Assembly (NCBI RefSeq): GCF_016924145.1 | Contig: NZ_JAFFZO010000033.1 | Span: 1-57,887 of the forward strand | DNA from: Amphritea pacifica | Lineage (GTDB): Bacteria; Pseudomonadota; Gammaproteobacteria; Pseudomonadales; Balneatricaceae | DNA: 57,887 nt | Direction of reading: 5' to 3' | In this document: positions 27,997 through 36,952 of the stretch, piece after piece | Layout: the number at the start of each line of letters is the position of its first letter | How positions within the stretch are numbered: the first letter of the stretch is position 1 | Notes under the pieces: generated by a model | Database searches by the model: none | The model's input: only the letters and a program-made list of their open reading frames with translations | Told to the model about the DNA's origin: nothing | Translations under genes and position numbers: made by a program

Positions 27997-28713
27997 ATGA
28001 ATCAGTTTCCAGAGGTACTTGCACATGGCGCCATTGAAGAGGTATTTCCAGATATCTTTTTCGTCCGCGGCGCGATGGAAACCGTCCTTCAGGGGATGGA
28101 TTGGCAGTTCAGTCGCAATATGACGGTGGTGCGTGATGGCGACCGCCTGATCATCATTAACAGTGTTCGTCTGAGTGATGAGGGCCTTGCTGAACTTGAT
28201 CAACTGGGGCGTGTCACCGATGTGGTCAGGCTGGGCTGTTTGCATGGCCGGGATGATCAGTTCTATGTTGACCGCTATCATGCTGATTACTGGACACTGC
28301 CCGGGGTTGAGCAGGCAGATGGCTTGCAAGCGACACATACACTGTCAGAGGCCGGTAGGTTACCGATTTCGGATGCCTCTCTGTTCCTGTTCCGGACCAC
28401 TCAGATACCGGAAGCGATACTGCGTATTGACCGCGCCGGGGGGGTTCTGATTGCCTGCGATGCATTACAAAACTGGCTGGCGCCGGATGAGTATTTTTCT
28501 GATGCTTCACGGGAGCTGATGCAGACGATGGAGTTCTTTACTCCTGCTAATCTGGGCCCGGTTTGGCTTCAGGCTGCTGCACCTGAGGGAGATGATTTTT
28601 CACGCCTGAAAACGCTGTCATTCAGGCATGCTCTGTGTGGTCATGGCGATCCACTGCGTGAGACCGCTTATGAGGATTATCACGCCACCTTCAAGCGTAT
28701 CTTCGGTGTCTGA
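27997..28713 (+). CDS. Metallo-beta-lactamase-fold-like protein of unknown function
   Basis: This 238-residue protein has the rhythm of a metallo-beta-lactamase fold: NMTVVRDGDRLIIINSVRL near residue 40, then GCLHGRDDQFYVDRY where the HxHxDH motif would be, VLIACDALQNW near 150, and ALCGHGDPL near 215 resembling the late SGHG loop. The metal motif is incomplete, so catalysis is uncertain. It is tightly joined to the upstream gamma-glutamylcyclotransferase-like gene (4-bp gap) and followed after 21 bp by the giant signalling gene, so these three may be one operon. I do not recognise a characterised homologue. Confidence 0.6.
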   Translation: MNQFPEVLAHGAIEEVFPDIFFVRGAMETVLQGMDWQFSRNMTVVRDGDRLIIINSVRLSDEGLAELDQLGRVTDVVRLGCLHGRDDQFYVDRYHADYWTLPGVEQADGLQATHTLSEAGRLPISDASLFLFRTTQIPEAILRIDRAGGVLIACDALQNWLAPDEYFSDASRELMQTMEFFTPANLGPVWLQAAAPEGDDFSRLKTLSFRHALCGHGDPLRETAYEDYHATFKRIFGV

Positions 28714-28734
28714 CCTGCGGTTAGGAGAATCTGA

Positions 28735-31700
28735 GTGAAAGAGCCGTTGCCACAACTGCCTGGCTATCAGCCTGAGGCGATAATATCCCGTGCGGATGGA
28801 CGTGTTGTTTATCGCGCACGTAGTGCGGTGGATGGCGCGGTGGTGGCCGTTGAGACTCTGGATGCTGAGTTTCCGGATCGTCAGCAGGTAGCTGAAATTC
28901 GTCGTGAAGGTGAGATCGCGCAACGGTTAGCTGATGTTGCCGGTGTGCGTAAAGTGTATGCCGTGATCTCCCATGGCAGTGGCAATCTGGCGCTTGTGTG
29001 CGAACCGTTTGACCAGTCCCTCAGGTCTCACCTTGCCCTCAGGGGGGGCGGAGGTTTGCCGCTGGCGGAATGTCTCGAAATTGCTCTGAGTCTTGCCCAC
29101 ACTCTCGGTGGGATTCATAGCCGGGATATTGTGCATAAAGCGTTGACGCCTGGAAACGTATTGTTTAATCCGCTTAACGGAGCGACAGGGCTGGCTGGCT
29201 TCGGTATCGCTTCTGAGCTGGATCAGGAGCGACAGGCTTTGCAGATGTCGCGTCAGTTAGAAGGACCGTTACCCTATATCTCTCCGGAACAGACCGGGCG
29301 CATGAATCGCGATCTGGATTACCGTTCCGATTATTACTCTCTGGGGGTGCTGCTGTTTGAGCTGCTCACCGGACAGCAACCCTTTCAGGCTGACAACGTG
29401 CTGGAGTGGGTGCACAGTCATATCAGCCAAATTCCCCCAGCACCACACGAAATAGATCCTGAGGTGCCTGAGGCTGTCTCAGCCATCATCCTGAAACTGT
29501 TATCCAAAAGTCCCGAGGCGCGTTATCAGAGTGCCGGGGGACTGATTCATGATCTGAGTTATTGCGCTGATCGACTGGCTGCGGGGCAGTTGGTCGACCC
29601 CTTTGAGCTGGGGCGAAAAGAGGTTGTACAGAAGTTTCTGGTGCCGCAAAAACTCTATGGCCGTGAAGCAGAATTAGGGCAACTATTTGATCTGTTTGAA
29701 ACGGTTGTCGCTGGAGGGAATGTCTTCTGCCTGGTTAAGGGGTATTCCGGTGTTGGTAAATCGTCATTGGTGAATGAGATTGACCAGCCACTTGTGCGTG
29801 AACGGGGTTTCTTTGTTCAGGGTAAGTTTGAACAGTTTCAACATGGCGAAGCCTATACGGCGCTTGCCGCCACATTCCGTGGTCTGGTGCAGCAGATCCT
29901 GACGGAACCCGAGGTAAAACTTGCCCGGTGGCGGGAAGATTTACTGGCTGCACTGGCTTCAAATGCAGCGCTAGTGATTGATCTGGTTCCTGAGCTGGAA
30001 CTGATTGTCGGGCCACAACCGGCAGTGGCCGAACTTCCTCCCGCCGAGGCGCGCAACCGTTTGCAAAGGGCGTTGATCGCCTTTCTCCGGGTGTTCGCCA
30101 GCGATGGGCACCCGGTGGTGTTATTTCTCGATGACCTGCAATGGAGTGACGTCCCTACATTAGAACTCATGCGCCGTCTGGTGACCTCCAGAGAGCTGAG
30201 TCACTTATTGCTGATTGGAGCTTATCGGGATCACGAAGTTGGTGTGAGTCATCCTTTGCGACTATTGCTTGAGGATCTGGGTGGCCGGGAGAATATCCAT
30301 CAGCTTCATCTCGGCCAGTTGGATCGCAACTCTGTAAGAGATATGGTCTCTGATGCGTTGTGCAGCAATGTGGAACAAACCCGGCCACTGAGTGACATGC
30401 TCTATGATAAGGCTCAGGGAAATCCCTTTTTTACCACTGAACTGTTGCGTCAGTTACATAAAGAGGGTGCCATCGTCGCCGATCAGATCAGCGGACGGTG
30501 GAGCTGGGATTTAGATGCGGCTCGCTGGTCGGGCGTGAGTAACGATGTGGTCGAGTTTATGGTGGACAATCTGCGACGTTTTACGCCGCAGACGCAGCAG
30601 GTCCTCCAGTTAGCGGCCTGTATTGGCGGGACGTTTGACCTGCTTACCCTTGCTGCCATTTATGAAGCTTCAGTTGATGCAACGGCTATGGCGCTGTTGC
30701 CAGCACTCAAGCAACATACGGTGCAGCCGCTCAACAGTGATTATCGTCTGGTAGGAGAGGTTTCGGCAACTGACTCTGGCAACACGGTGATTGTTAATCC
30801 CGTTTATCGGTTCCAGCATGACCGTGTACAGCAGGCTGCATATGCGTTAATCGACCCGTCGTTGCGGCCGTCGGTCCATCTTTCGGTGGGGCGTTTGATG
30901 TTGCAACATGCCGATAACCAGGTGCCCGATGACAGACTGATTGATATTGTTGCACATCTCAATGAAGGCCGGCGGCTGATCACCTCTGCTGATGAACAGC
31001 GGTCGCTGGCTGAGCTTAATCTACGCGCAGGCATTCGTGCCAAACAGGCGTCGGCTTATGAGGTGGCGCTCGGATACCTTCAGATCAGTGCCGAATTCTT
31101 ACCTGCTGATTCTTGGCAGAGTGTGCCATCACTGATGCAGGCATTAGCAGAGGAAACCCAGCAATGTGCTTATCTGACCGGGCGGGTTAAAGAGGCCGAT
31201 GAATGGATTGAAGTGATGCTGGAAAACGCTCAATCCGATCTGGAGCGCAGTCATATTCTGGCGATCCGCACCCGGCAATATGCGACTCTGGGGCGGATGG
31301 AAGACTCCATACTTTCTGCCATTCAGGGGTTGGCTATCCTTGGTGTTGAGTTCATTCAACATCCCGGAGTGGAGGATGTCGCCCGGGAACGGCAACGGGT
31401 TACTGAAAATTTAGGTGGCCGGGCTATTGCGGAGCTGGTTAACGCTCAGCAGGTTGATAACCCTGCTACGCTCACCGCTATGAGACTGCTGATGGAGACC
31501 TTTGCTGCAGCATTCCTATCGGGCAGTGGCAATCTGTTTCCCTATCTGGTGACAAAAGCGGTTAATCTCTCGCTGAGTTATGGCAATTGTCCGGAAACTG
31601 CTTTCGCCTATGCCGCCTATGGGATGTTGTTGTGTGGTGAATATGATGAGCCCGAAGAGGGGTTCCAGTATGCCAGTGCGGGTTTGGCGATTAATGAAAA

Positions 31701-33822
31701 ACTGGATGATCTGGCATTGCGGGCCCGGGTGATCTATGTCTATGCGATGTTTGTCTATCACTGGAGTAAGCCCTGGTCTGGCCTGACCTCCTGGTTTCGA
31801 AAGGGAATTGAAGCGGGTTATCAGTCCGGTGATCTGCTCTATCTTGCCTACAGCGCTCAGGATTGTGTCATCTGGGATCCCTCTATGGATCTGGAAACCG
31901 CTTACCGGTTGCACAGTGATAATATGGAGATTGTGCGTGAATGCGCCTACCAGGATTCGCTGGATTCCGGCACTTTGTTCTTACAGCTACAACGTAACTT
32001 ACTGGGACTGACGGATGCTCCCTGTTCATTAAGTGATGATCAGTTTGACGAAGCGTTATGTCTTGAGGGGATGCGGCAGCGCCAGTTCATGACCGGAATT
32101 GCCAACTACCATATTTACAGCGCCGAGATCTGCTTTCTGTATGGTGAGTATGAGCGCGCCCTTGAACACGTACGGGCACAGGATGAGCTGATCAAGTCGG
32201 CTATGTCGCTGCCTCAACTGGTGCGTTTCTACATCACTTCGTTTCTGACACTGTCAACGCTGTATCCCGATATGGAGGTGGAACAACAGGCCGAAACCCG
32301 TGCCCGGCTTGAGCGAGATCTGGCGCGTATGAAACGATGGGCCGACAGTTGCGAGACTAACTTTCGTCATCTGCAACTTCTGATGGAGGCTGAACTGCAA
32401 CGGCTGGATGGTCAGAATGAGGCCGCTCTGGAGGGGTACGATATCGCCATCGATGCGGCGCGTGAGAGTGGTTTTCTACGGGATGAAGCCACCGCTTGTG
32501 AGCGGGCTGCGCGTCATCTTCTGGCTATCGATCGGCGGCGCTCAGCGGAAGGCTATCTGCGCGCGGCTCACCGGATATATGATCGCTGGGGTGCCCATCG
32601 TAAAGTGACTCTGCTCGAGCAGGAGTTTGCGGTATTGCGTGAGCTATCGCCGCTGGCGGGTACGCCTTATGGTACTGATGTGGTTGGTGATCTGGATCTC
32701 GCCTCGGTTATGAAAGCCTCCCGGGCGATGTCGGAAGAGATTATCCTCGACCGGCTATTGAAAAAGACCATGTCGATTCTGCTGGAAAATGCTGGAGGAC
32801 AATGGGGTTGCTTAGTAGTTAAACGCGATGCAGGTCTGGTTGTCGAGGCGGGCACGTTCCCCGAAACCGGCTTATCAGCAGATGATCTGCCGGGGCGTTC
32901 GCTGGTGCAGAGCTCTGAGGGAGCGCCGGTTTTCCTGCCGGTGACGCTGATCAGTGAAGTACTGCACAGCGGTGAGGCTGTGGTGCTCCGGGATGCTGCT
33001 TCAGAGGGCGCCTTTGTACAGGACCCTTATGTTCTTGAGGTCCAGCCTGCCTCTGTACTCTGTGTGCCCCTCCTGCGTGAGCGTTTTGCTGGCGTTTTAT
33101 ATATAGAGAATAACCTTGCCAGCGGTGTTTTTACCTCCGGGAGAGTCGAAGTTATTCGCCTTTTGGCGGCTCAGGCGTCGGTTGCTATTGAGAACGCGCG
33201 CCTGTACGAGCAGATTCAGGACTACTCCCGGACGTTGGAGGAGAAGGTTATTGAGCGGACCGCCAGCCTGGAGCAACTCAATCTTGAACTACGGGGGCTT
33301 GCGGATTGTGATGGCCTGACGGGGGTTGCTAACCGGCGCAGAGGGGATGCCTATCTGCTTGAAGTCTGGCGACGACTGCGGCGGGAAAAGAAACCGCTGT
33401 CGGTTATTATGCTGGATGTTGACCACTTCAAGGCATTTAACGATAGCTATGGCCATCAGGCGGGTGATGACTGTCTGATTGCGGTGGCTGCAAAGGTGAA
33501 GGAAACACTATTTCGTCCGGCCGATCTGATTGCCCGATACGGGGGAGAAGAGTTTATGATTATTCTGCCGGATACCGATGCTGAAGGTGCGGTTAAAGTC
33601 GGCGAAACAGTCCGCCAGGCGGTTCAGGATATGGCGATTGTACATGAGCATTCCTCTGCCGGCACCGTGGTTACCGTGAGTGTTGGAACCGCAACGATTG
33701 TGCCGGAAGCGATGGATGGTTCTGAACCGCTGCTGCGTGAAGCGGATATTGCTCTGTATCGCGCCAAACGAATGGGGCGTAATCAGGTACATGCTGCCGC
33801 TGAATATCTGACTATGAACTAG
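28735..33822 (+). CDS. Pseudokinase-ATPase-GAF-diguanylate cyclase fusion
   Basis: This 1695-residue cytoplasmic protein starts at GTG, with AGGAGA about 8 nt upstream. An N-terminal Ser/Thr kinase-like domain (about residues 8-280) lacks all three catalytic residues: the VAIK lysine is Glu (VVAVETLD), the catalytic loop is HKALTPGN, and DFG is GFG. Next comes a STAND-type ATPase with Walker A GYSGVGKSS (about 336-344) and Walker B LFLDDLQWSD (about 463-472). A long helical repeat region (about 650-1300) and a GAF domain (about 1325-1495) follow. The C-terminal GGDEF domain (about 1520-1690) reads GGEEF with an intact inhibitory RxxD five residues before it, so cyclic-di-GMP synthesis is expected. 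The usual partner in such proteins is a histidine kinase; here the output is a cyclase. The signal is unknown. Confidence 0.88.
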   Translation: MKEPLPQLPGYQPEAIISRADGRVVYRARSAVDGAVVAVETLDAEFPDRQQVAEIRREGEIAQRLADVAGVRKVYAVISHGSGNLALVCEPFDQSLRSHLALRGGGGLPLAECLEIALSLAHTLGGIHSRDIVHKALTPGNVLFNPLNGATGLAGFGIASELDQERQALQMSRQLEGPLPYISPEQTGRMNRDLDYRSDYYSLGVLLFELLTGQQPFQADNVLEWVHSHISQIPPAPHEIDPEVPEAVSAIILKLLSKSPEARYQSAGGLIHDLSYCADRLAAGQLVDPFELGRKEVVQKFLVPQKLYGREAELGQLFDLFETVVAGGNVFCLVKGYSGVGKSSLVNEIDQPLVRERGFFVQGKFEQFQHGEAYTALAATFRGLVQQILTEPEVKLARWREDLLAALASNAALVIDLVPELELIVGPQPAVAELPPAEARNRLQRALIAFLRVFASDGHPVVLFLDDLQWSDVPTLELMRRLVTSRELSHLLLIGAYRDHEVGVSHPLRLLLEDLGGRENIHQLHLGQLDRNSVRDMVSDALCSNVEQTRPLSDMLYDKAQGNPFFTTELLRQLHKEGAIVADQISGRWSWDLDAARWSGVSNDVVEFMVDNLRRFTPQTQQVLQLAACIGGTFDLLTLAAIYEASVDATAMALLPALKQHTVQPLNSDYRLVGEVSATDSGNTVIVNPVYRFQHDRVQQAAYALIDPSLRPSVHLSVGRLMLQHADNQVPDDRLIDIVAHLNEGRRLITSADEQRSLAELNLRAGIRAKQASAYEVALGYLQISAEFLPADSWQSVPSLMQALAEETQQCAYLTGRVKEADEWIEVMLENAQSDLERSHILAIRTRQYATLGRMEDSILSAIQGLAILGVEFIQHPGVEDVARERQRVTENLGGRAIAELVNAQQVDNPATLTAMRLLMETFAAAFLSGSGNLFPYLVTKAVNLSLSYGNCPETAFAYAAYGMLLCGEYDEPEEGFQYASAGLAINEKLDDLALRARVIYVYAMFVYHWSKPWSGLTSWFRKGIEAGYQSGDLLYLAYSAQDCVIWDPSMDLETAYRLHSDNMEIVRECAYQDSLDSGTLFLQLQRNLLGLTDAPCSLSDDQFDEALCLEGMRQRQFMTGIANYHIYSAEICFLYGEYERALEHVRAQDELIKSAMSLPQLVRFYITSFLTLSTLYPDMEVEQQAETRARLERDLARMKRWADSCETNFRHLQLLMEAELQRLDGQNEAALEGYDIAIDAARESGFLRDEATACERAARHLLAIDRRRSAEGYLRAAHRIYDRWGAHRKVTLLEQEFAVLRELSPLAGTPYGTDVVGDLDLASVMKASRAMSEEIILDRLLKKTMSILLENAGGQWGCLVVKRDAGLVVEAGTFPETGLSADDLPGRSLVQSSEGAPVFLPVTLISEVLHSGEAVVLRDAASEGAFVQDPYVLEVQPASVLCVPLLRERFAGVLYIENNLASGVFTSGRVEVIRLLAAQASVAIENARLYEQIQDYSRTLEEKVIERTASLEQLNLELRGLADCDGLTGVANRRRGDAYLLEVWRRLRREKKPLSVIMLDVDHFKAFNDSYGHQAGDDCLIAVAAKVKETLFRPADLIARYGGEEFMIILPDTDAEGAVKVGETVRQAVQDMAIVHEHSSAGTVVTVSVGTATIVPEAMDGSEPLLREADIALYRAKRMGRNQVHAAAEYLTMN

Positions 33823-34363
33823 CTCCCCAGACTGTCCTGACGAGAGATATTTGTCGTGACGCGCGAATCGCCCTTAGACTCCCCCTTAAAAGGAGTCCTG
33901 CATTCCCAGATCCGGTCATATATCTGCCTGTTTGAAGAAAAAGTTTGTGGGTATCAGGGGGGAGAAAACTTGCAGCCACCGGGGTTATCAATTATAACTC
34001 TGGATCCAGTTAAAGGGCTTTATATTCAAGGTTTAGGGATATCTCTGCAGCCGTAAGCAGTACTTATCGTGGACCAGGATGCTGTTTACTCTCCCGGCTA
34101 TCTCTGGCTGCGGTGAGGTATTTACTCATAGTCTTCCTGCCACTGAGGCTTCTGTAATCTGGCGCAGTCGTTGTTGTCCTCCCTGATTGTATGGAGGGAC
34201 GGTGCTGCTGCCGCAGGATAACAAATGATGTATCAGATGGCAGTTTGCAATAGCCTGAGCCGATAATAGATAAATGTGAGAAACAAACTAACTCTGGATA
34301 ACAGTTTTGAGTGTTATCCGTTTTTATTTGCAAGGACGAACACGACCAACAGGGAGACGTAAC
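33823..34363. other. Intergenic region before the M48 peptidase gene
   Basis: This 541-bp gap contains a small hairpin, GACTCC with GGAGTC, at 33877-33897 (9-nt loop) soon after the giant gene. It lacks a T-run, so it is not a standard terminator. The open frames here have no ribosome binding site or family features. Nothing else was recognised. Confidence 0.45.
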
Positions 34364-36685
34364 ATGTCTGATTCATCGCTCTATCCATCCAGTCCAGGTG
34401 ACGTACCTGAAGATCTGACCCGCGCAACCGCCAGCTATAAGCGCCAGGCCTGGTTAGCCATGGCTGGCCTCACGGTCTTTATGTTGTTTTATCTGGCGTT
34501 AGCCGCATGCTTTGGCTGGATTGCCTATAGCAACATTGTAAAAATTCAGACGGGTGATTCTGATCTGTTTGTTCTGTTGTTTGCAGGCATCGCATCCCTG
34601 CTGAGCCTGTTCATGATCAAGTCTTTATTCTCAGTACGAAAGTCTGACCGTATTGATGGTATAGAGGTCACCGCCCAGGAAGAACCGAAACTTTTCGACT
34701 TTTTGCATACCCTCGCCGATGAGATAGGGGCTCCGAGACCTCACCGGGTTTTTATCACGCCGGATGTCAATGCCGCTGTGTTCTATGATCTGTCACTGAT
34801 CAATATGATCTTCCCCTCGAAGAAGAATCTGATTATCGGTTTAGGTCTGGTCAACGTGCTCAATCTGGGTGAGCTTAAGGCGGTGCTGGCGCATGAGTTT
34901 GGTCACTTTGCGCAAGGCTCGATGATGGTGGGGCGCTGGGTGTATATCGCGCAGCAAATTATTGCCCATATGGTGTCTACCCGTGACTGGCTTGACTCTG
35001 TCGTGCGGTTTATCTCACGCATTGATCTGCGAATCGCATGGGTAGGCTGGATACTTGGATTAGTAATATGGTCGATCCGTTCGCTGATGGATACCTTGTT
35101 CCGGCTGGTGATTATTGCTGAGCGGGCATTGAGCCGGGAGATGGAGTTTAACGCCGATCTGGTCGCCGTATCAGTCACCGGCAGTGATGCCCTGGTCAAT
35201 GCTTTACACAAGCTGCAGTCCGCCGATAATGCCTGGCAGACAACTCTTGGTGTTGCCAGTGTTGAGGCTGGTAAAGGCAAGTTTATCAGCGATCTGTTCA
35301 CTGCCCAGAAAAAAGCGGTGAGTGTTATTGGTGAGGTGCTCAATGACGCGAGCTATGGCGTAGTGCCGCAGCCCGATGGTGATGATGTCAGTCAACACCG
35401 GGTGTTTTCTGAGGATATGGCCCGGCCTCCGCAGATGTGGTCAACACACCCGGCTAACAGAGATCGTGAAGACAACGCTAAACATATCTATATCGCTGCG
35501 AATATTGATCGGCGATCTTCCTGGCAGGTCTTTTCCGACCCTGACGGGCTGCGTCAGAGAGTCAGTCTGAATTTTTATAACGCAGACAAAATTGCGGAAA
35601 TGGAACCCGTCGCCGCTGAAGATGCCGTTACTGACCGCTTTAGCAAGTATTCCTTTGCATCAAAATATCGTGGTACCTACCTGAGTCGTAGCCCGGTGCG
35701 TCATTTCTCCAGTATTGATGAGATGATGCAATCAGCTGATTTAAAAGGTTCTGCGGCAGAATCGATTGCCTCACTTTATCCCGAATCGCTGGCACGGCAG
35801 CTGGAGCTGGCGAGGAGTCTGGATCTGGAAAGTTATACCCTGAAAGGGTTAGCGTCCGGACAACTTAAACCCTCTGGCGGAGTTATTCGTCATCGGGGTA
35901 ATGAGCTGAAGAAAAACGATATTCCTGTTGCTCTGCAGCAGGTTCATGCCGAGCGGGCAGCGGTTGCAGAACATTTAAAGGTGCATGATGCCCGCTGTCG
36001 TACTGCTCATCTGCAGGGCGCCAGAGAGTGTGGGCAGGGGTGGGAAAACTATTTGCAGTCCCTGATACGATTGCTCCATTGTAGCGAACATCTGCATGCC
36101 AGCATTGAAAATGAGATTGCACTCCTGGTTAACACCTGGGAAGTGATCACCGCCGATGGCAAAGTGGGTCATTTTGAAAAGCGGCGCATGCTTAAAGTCT
36201 GTAATGCGGTTCAGGATGAGATGCGGCGAATCTCAGATGTTGCGGCAAAAATTGTGTTGCCAGAGCCAATCGTGGAAGCAACGGGCTTTGAAAACTGGTC
36301 AGAGCGATTTCCTGAGTTTGATATCGCCGACGTTAACAAAAAGAACTGGGTCGAATGGTGTGAAGCGGCTTCGACACTGATGAACAACCTGCTGTATACC
36401 TTCAGTGAAATCAAGTCAGCGACACTTGAAGAGCTGGTTGCAAGTGAAGAGAAAGTTGCTCAGCATCTGTTGCAGAATAAGGCTCTTGAGGTCGCGCCGC
36501 ATGCTGGCAGTTGTCCGGCTGAATACCCGGTTTTACTGCCGGGTGACGAGCATGAGTTGCAACAGAAACTCGATCTATGGAACCGCTTTCAACTGGCTCA
36601 TGGGCTGGTTCCTTCCACTCTGCGTTTTGTCATCGCTTTCAGCATCGTTGCGGGCACGCTTTATAGTGGGGTTGTTGGATTGTAA
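34364..36685 (+). CDS. M48 family membrane metallopeptidase
   Basis: The protein is 773 residues from the ATG at 34364, which has AGGGAG upstream. Two membrane segments (about residues 30-60 and 70-90) precede the peptidase domain. The zinc motif is HEFGH at 177-181, with the third ligand in SREMEFNADLVAV at about 260. Further hydrophobic stretches flank about 220-250. A long C-terminal region (about 400-745) has a TerB-like segment (ADGKVGHFEKRRMLKVCNAV), and a last membrane helix ends the protein. HtpX and Ste24 relatives are 290-420 residues, so this is a large variant with an added cytoplasmic or periplasmic domain. It is not joined to its neighbours. Substrates are unknown; membrane-protein quality control is the family role. 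Confidence 0.85.
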   Translation: MSDSSLYPSSPGDVPEDLTRATASYKRQAWLAMAGLTVFMLFYLALAACFGWIAYSNIVKIQTGDSDLFVLLFAGIASLLSLFMIKSLFSVRKSDRIDGIEVTAQEEPKLFDFLHTLADEIGAPRPHRVFITPDVNAAVFYDLSLINMIFPSKKNLIIGLGLVNVLNLGELKAVLAHEFGHFAQGSMMVGRWVYIAQQIIAHMVSTRDWLDSVVRFISRIDLRIAWVGWILGLVIWSIRSLMDTLFRLVIIAERALSREMEFNADLVAVSVTGSDALVNALHKLQSADNAWQTTLGVASVEAGKGKFISDLFTAQKKAVSVIGEVLNDASYGVVPQPDGDDVSQHRVFSEDMARPPQMWSTHPANRDREDNAKHIYIAANIDRRSSWQVFSDPDGLRQRVSLNFYNADKIAEMEPVAAEDAVTDRFSKYSFASKYRGTYLSRSPVRHFSSIDEMMQSADLKGSAAESIASLYPESLARQLELARSLDLESYTLKGLASGQLKPSGGVIRHRGNELKKNDIPVALQQVHAERAAVAEHLKVHDARCRTAHLQGARECGQGWENYLQSLIRLLHCSEHLHASIENEIALLVNTWEVITADGKVGHFEKRRMLKVCNAVQDEMRRISDVAAKIVLPEPIVEATGFENWSERFPEFDIADVNKKNWVEWCEAASTLMNNLLYTFSEIKSATLEELVASEEKVAQHLLQNKALEVAPHAGSCPAEYPVLLPGDEHELQQKLDLWNRFQLAHGLVPSTLRFVIAFSIVAGTLYSGVVGL

Positions 36686-36699
36686 ACCGTCAGCAAAGG

Positions 36700-36733
36700 G
36701 GAGCCAGAAGACCATCGGGGAGGTTCTGGCTCC
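36700..36733. other. Perfect 10-bp inverted repeat after the M48 gene
   Basis: GGAGCCAGAA (36700-36709) pairs with TTCTGGCTCC (36724-36733) across a 14-nt loop. No T-run follows on either strand. It begins 14 bp after the stop codon and may stabilise the 3' end or act as a factor-dependent stop. Confidence 0.5.
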
Positions 36734-36952
36734 ATAACCAATGCTCATCATTGAGTGGCTGTGGATATAGCGATATTGCTGCTGCCAACGCGGGCTGAAG
36801 GGGGGGGTGGTTAGCCAGGTCAGAGGGCCCGGTATGCTCCCAGTTTGAGCAAAAGCTGTGACCGCGCTCATGTAAATGGCTGCCCTGTTGTCTATACTAG
36901 TGTGACTATCAAAAGCTCATTTGAGCTACGTAATCAGGACGGGTAGCCTTAA

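Noticed and set aside
33856-34056. A 66-codon plus-strand frame in the gap before the M48 gene
   Set aside because: No ribosome binding site, no recognisable family and irregular composition; not reported as a gene.
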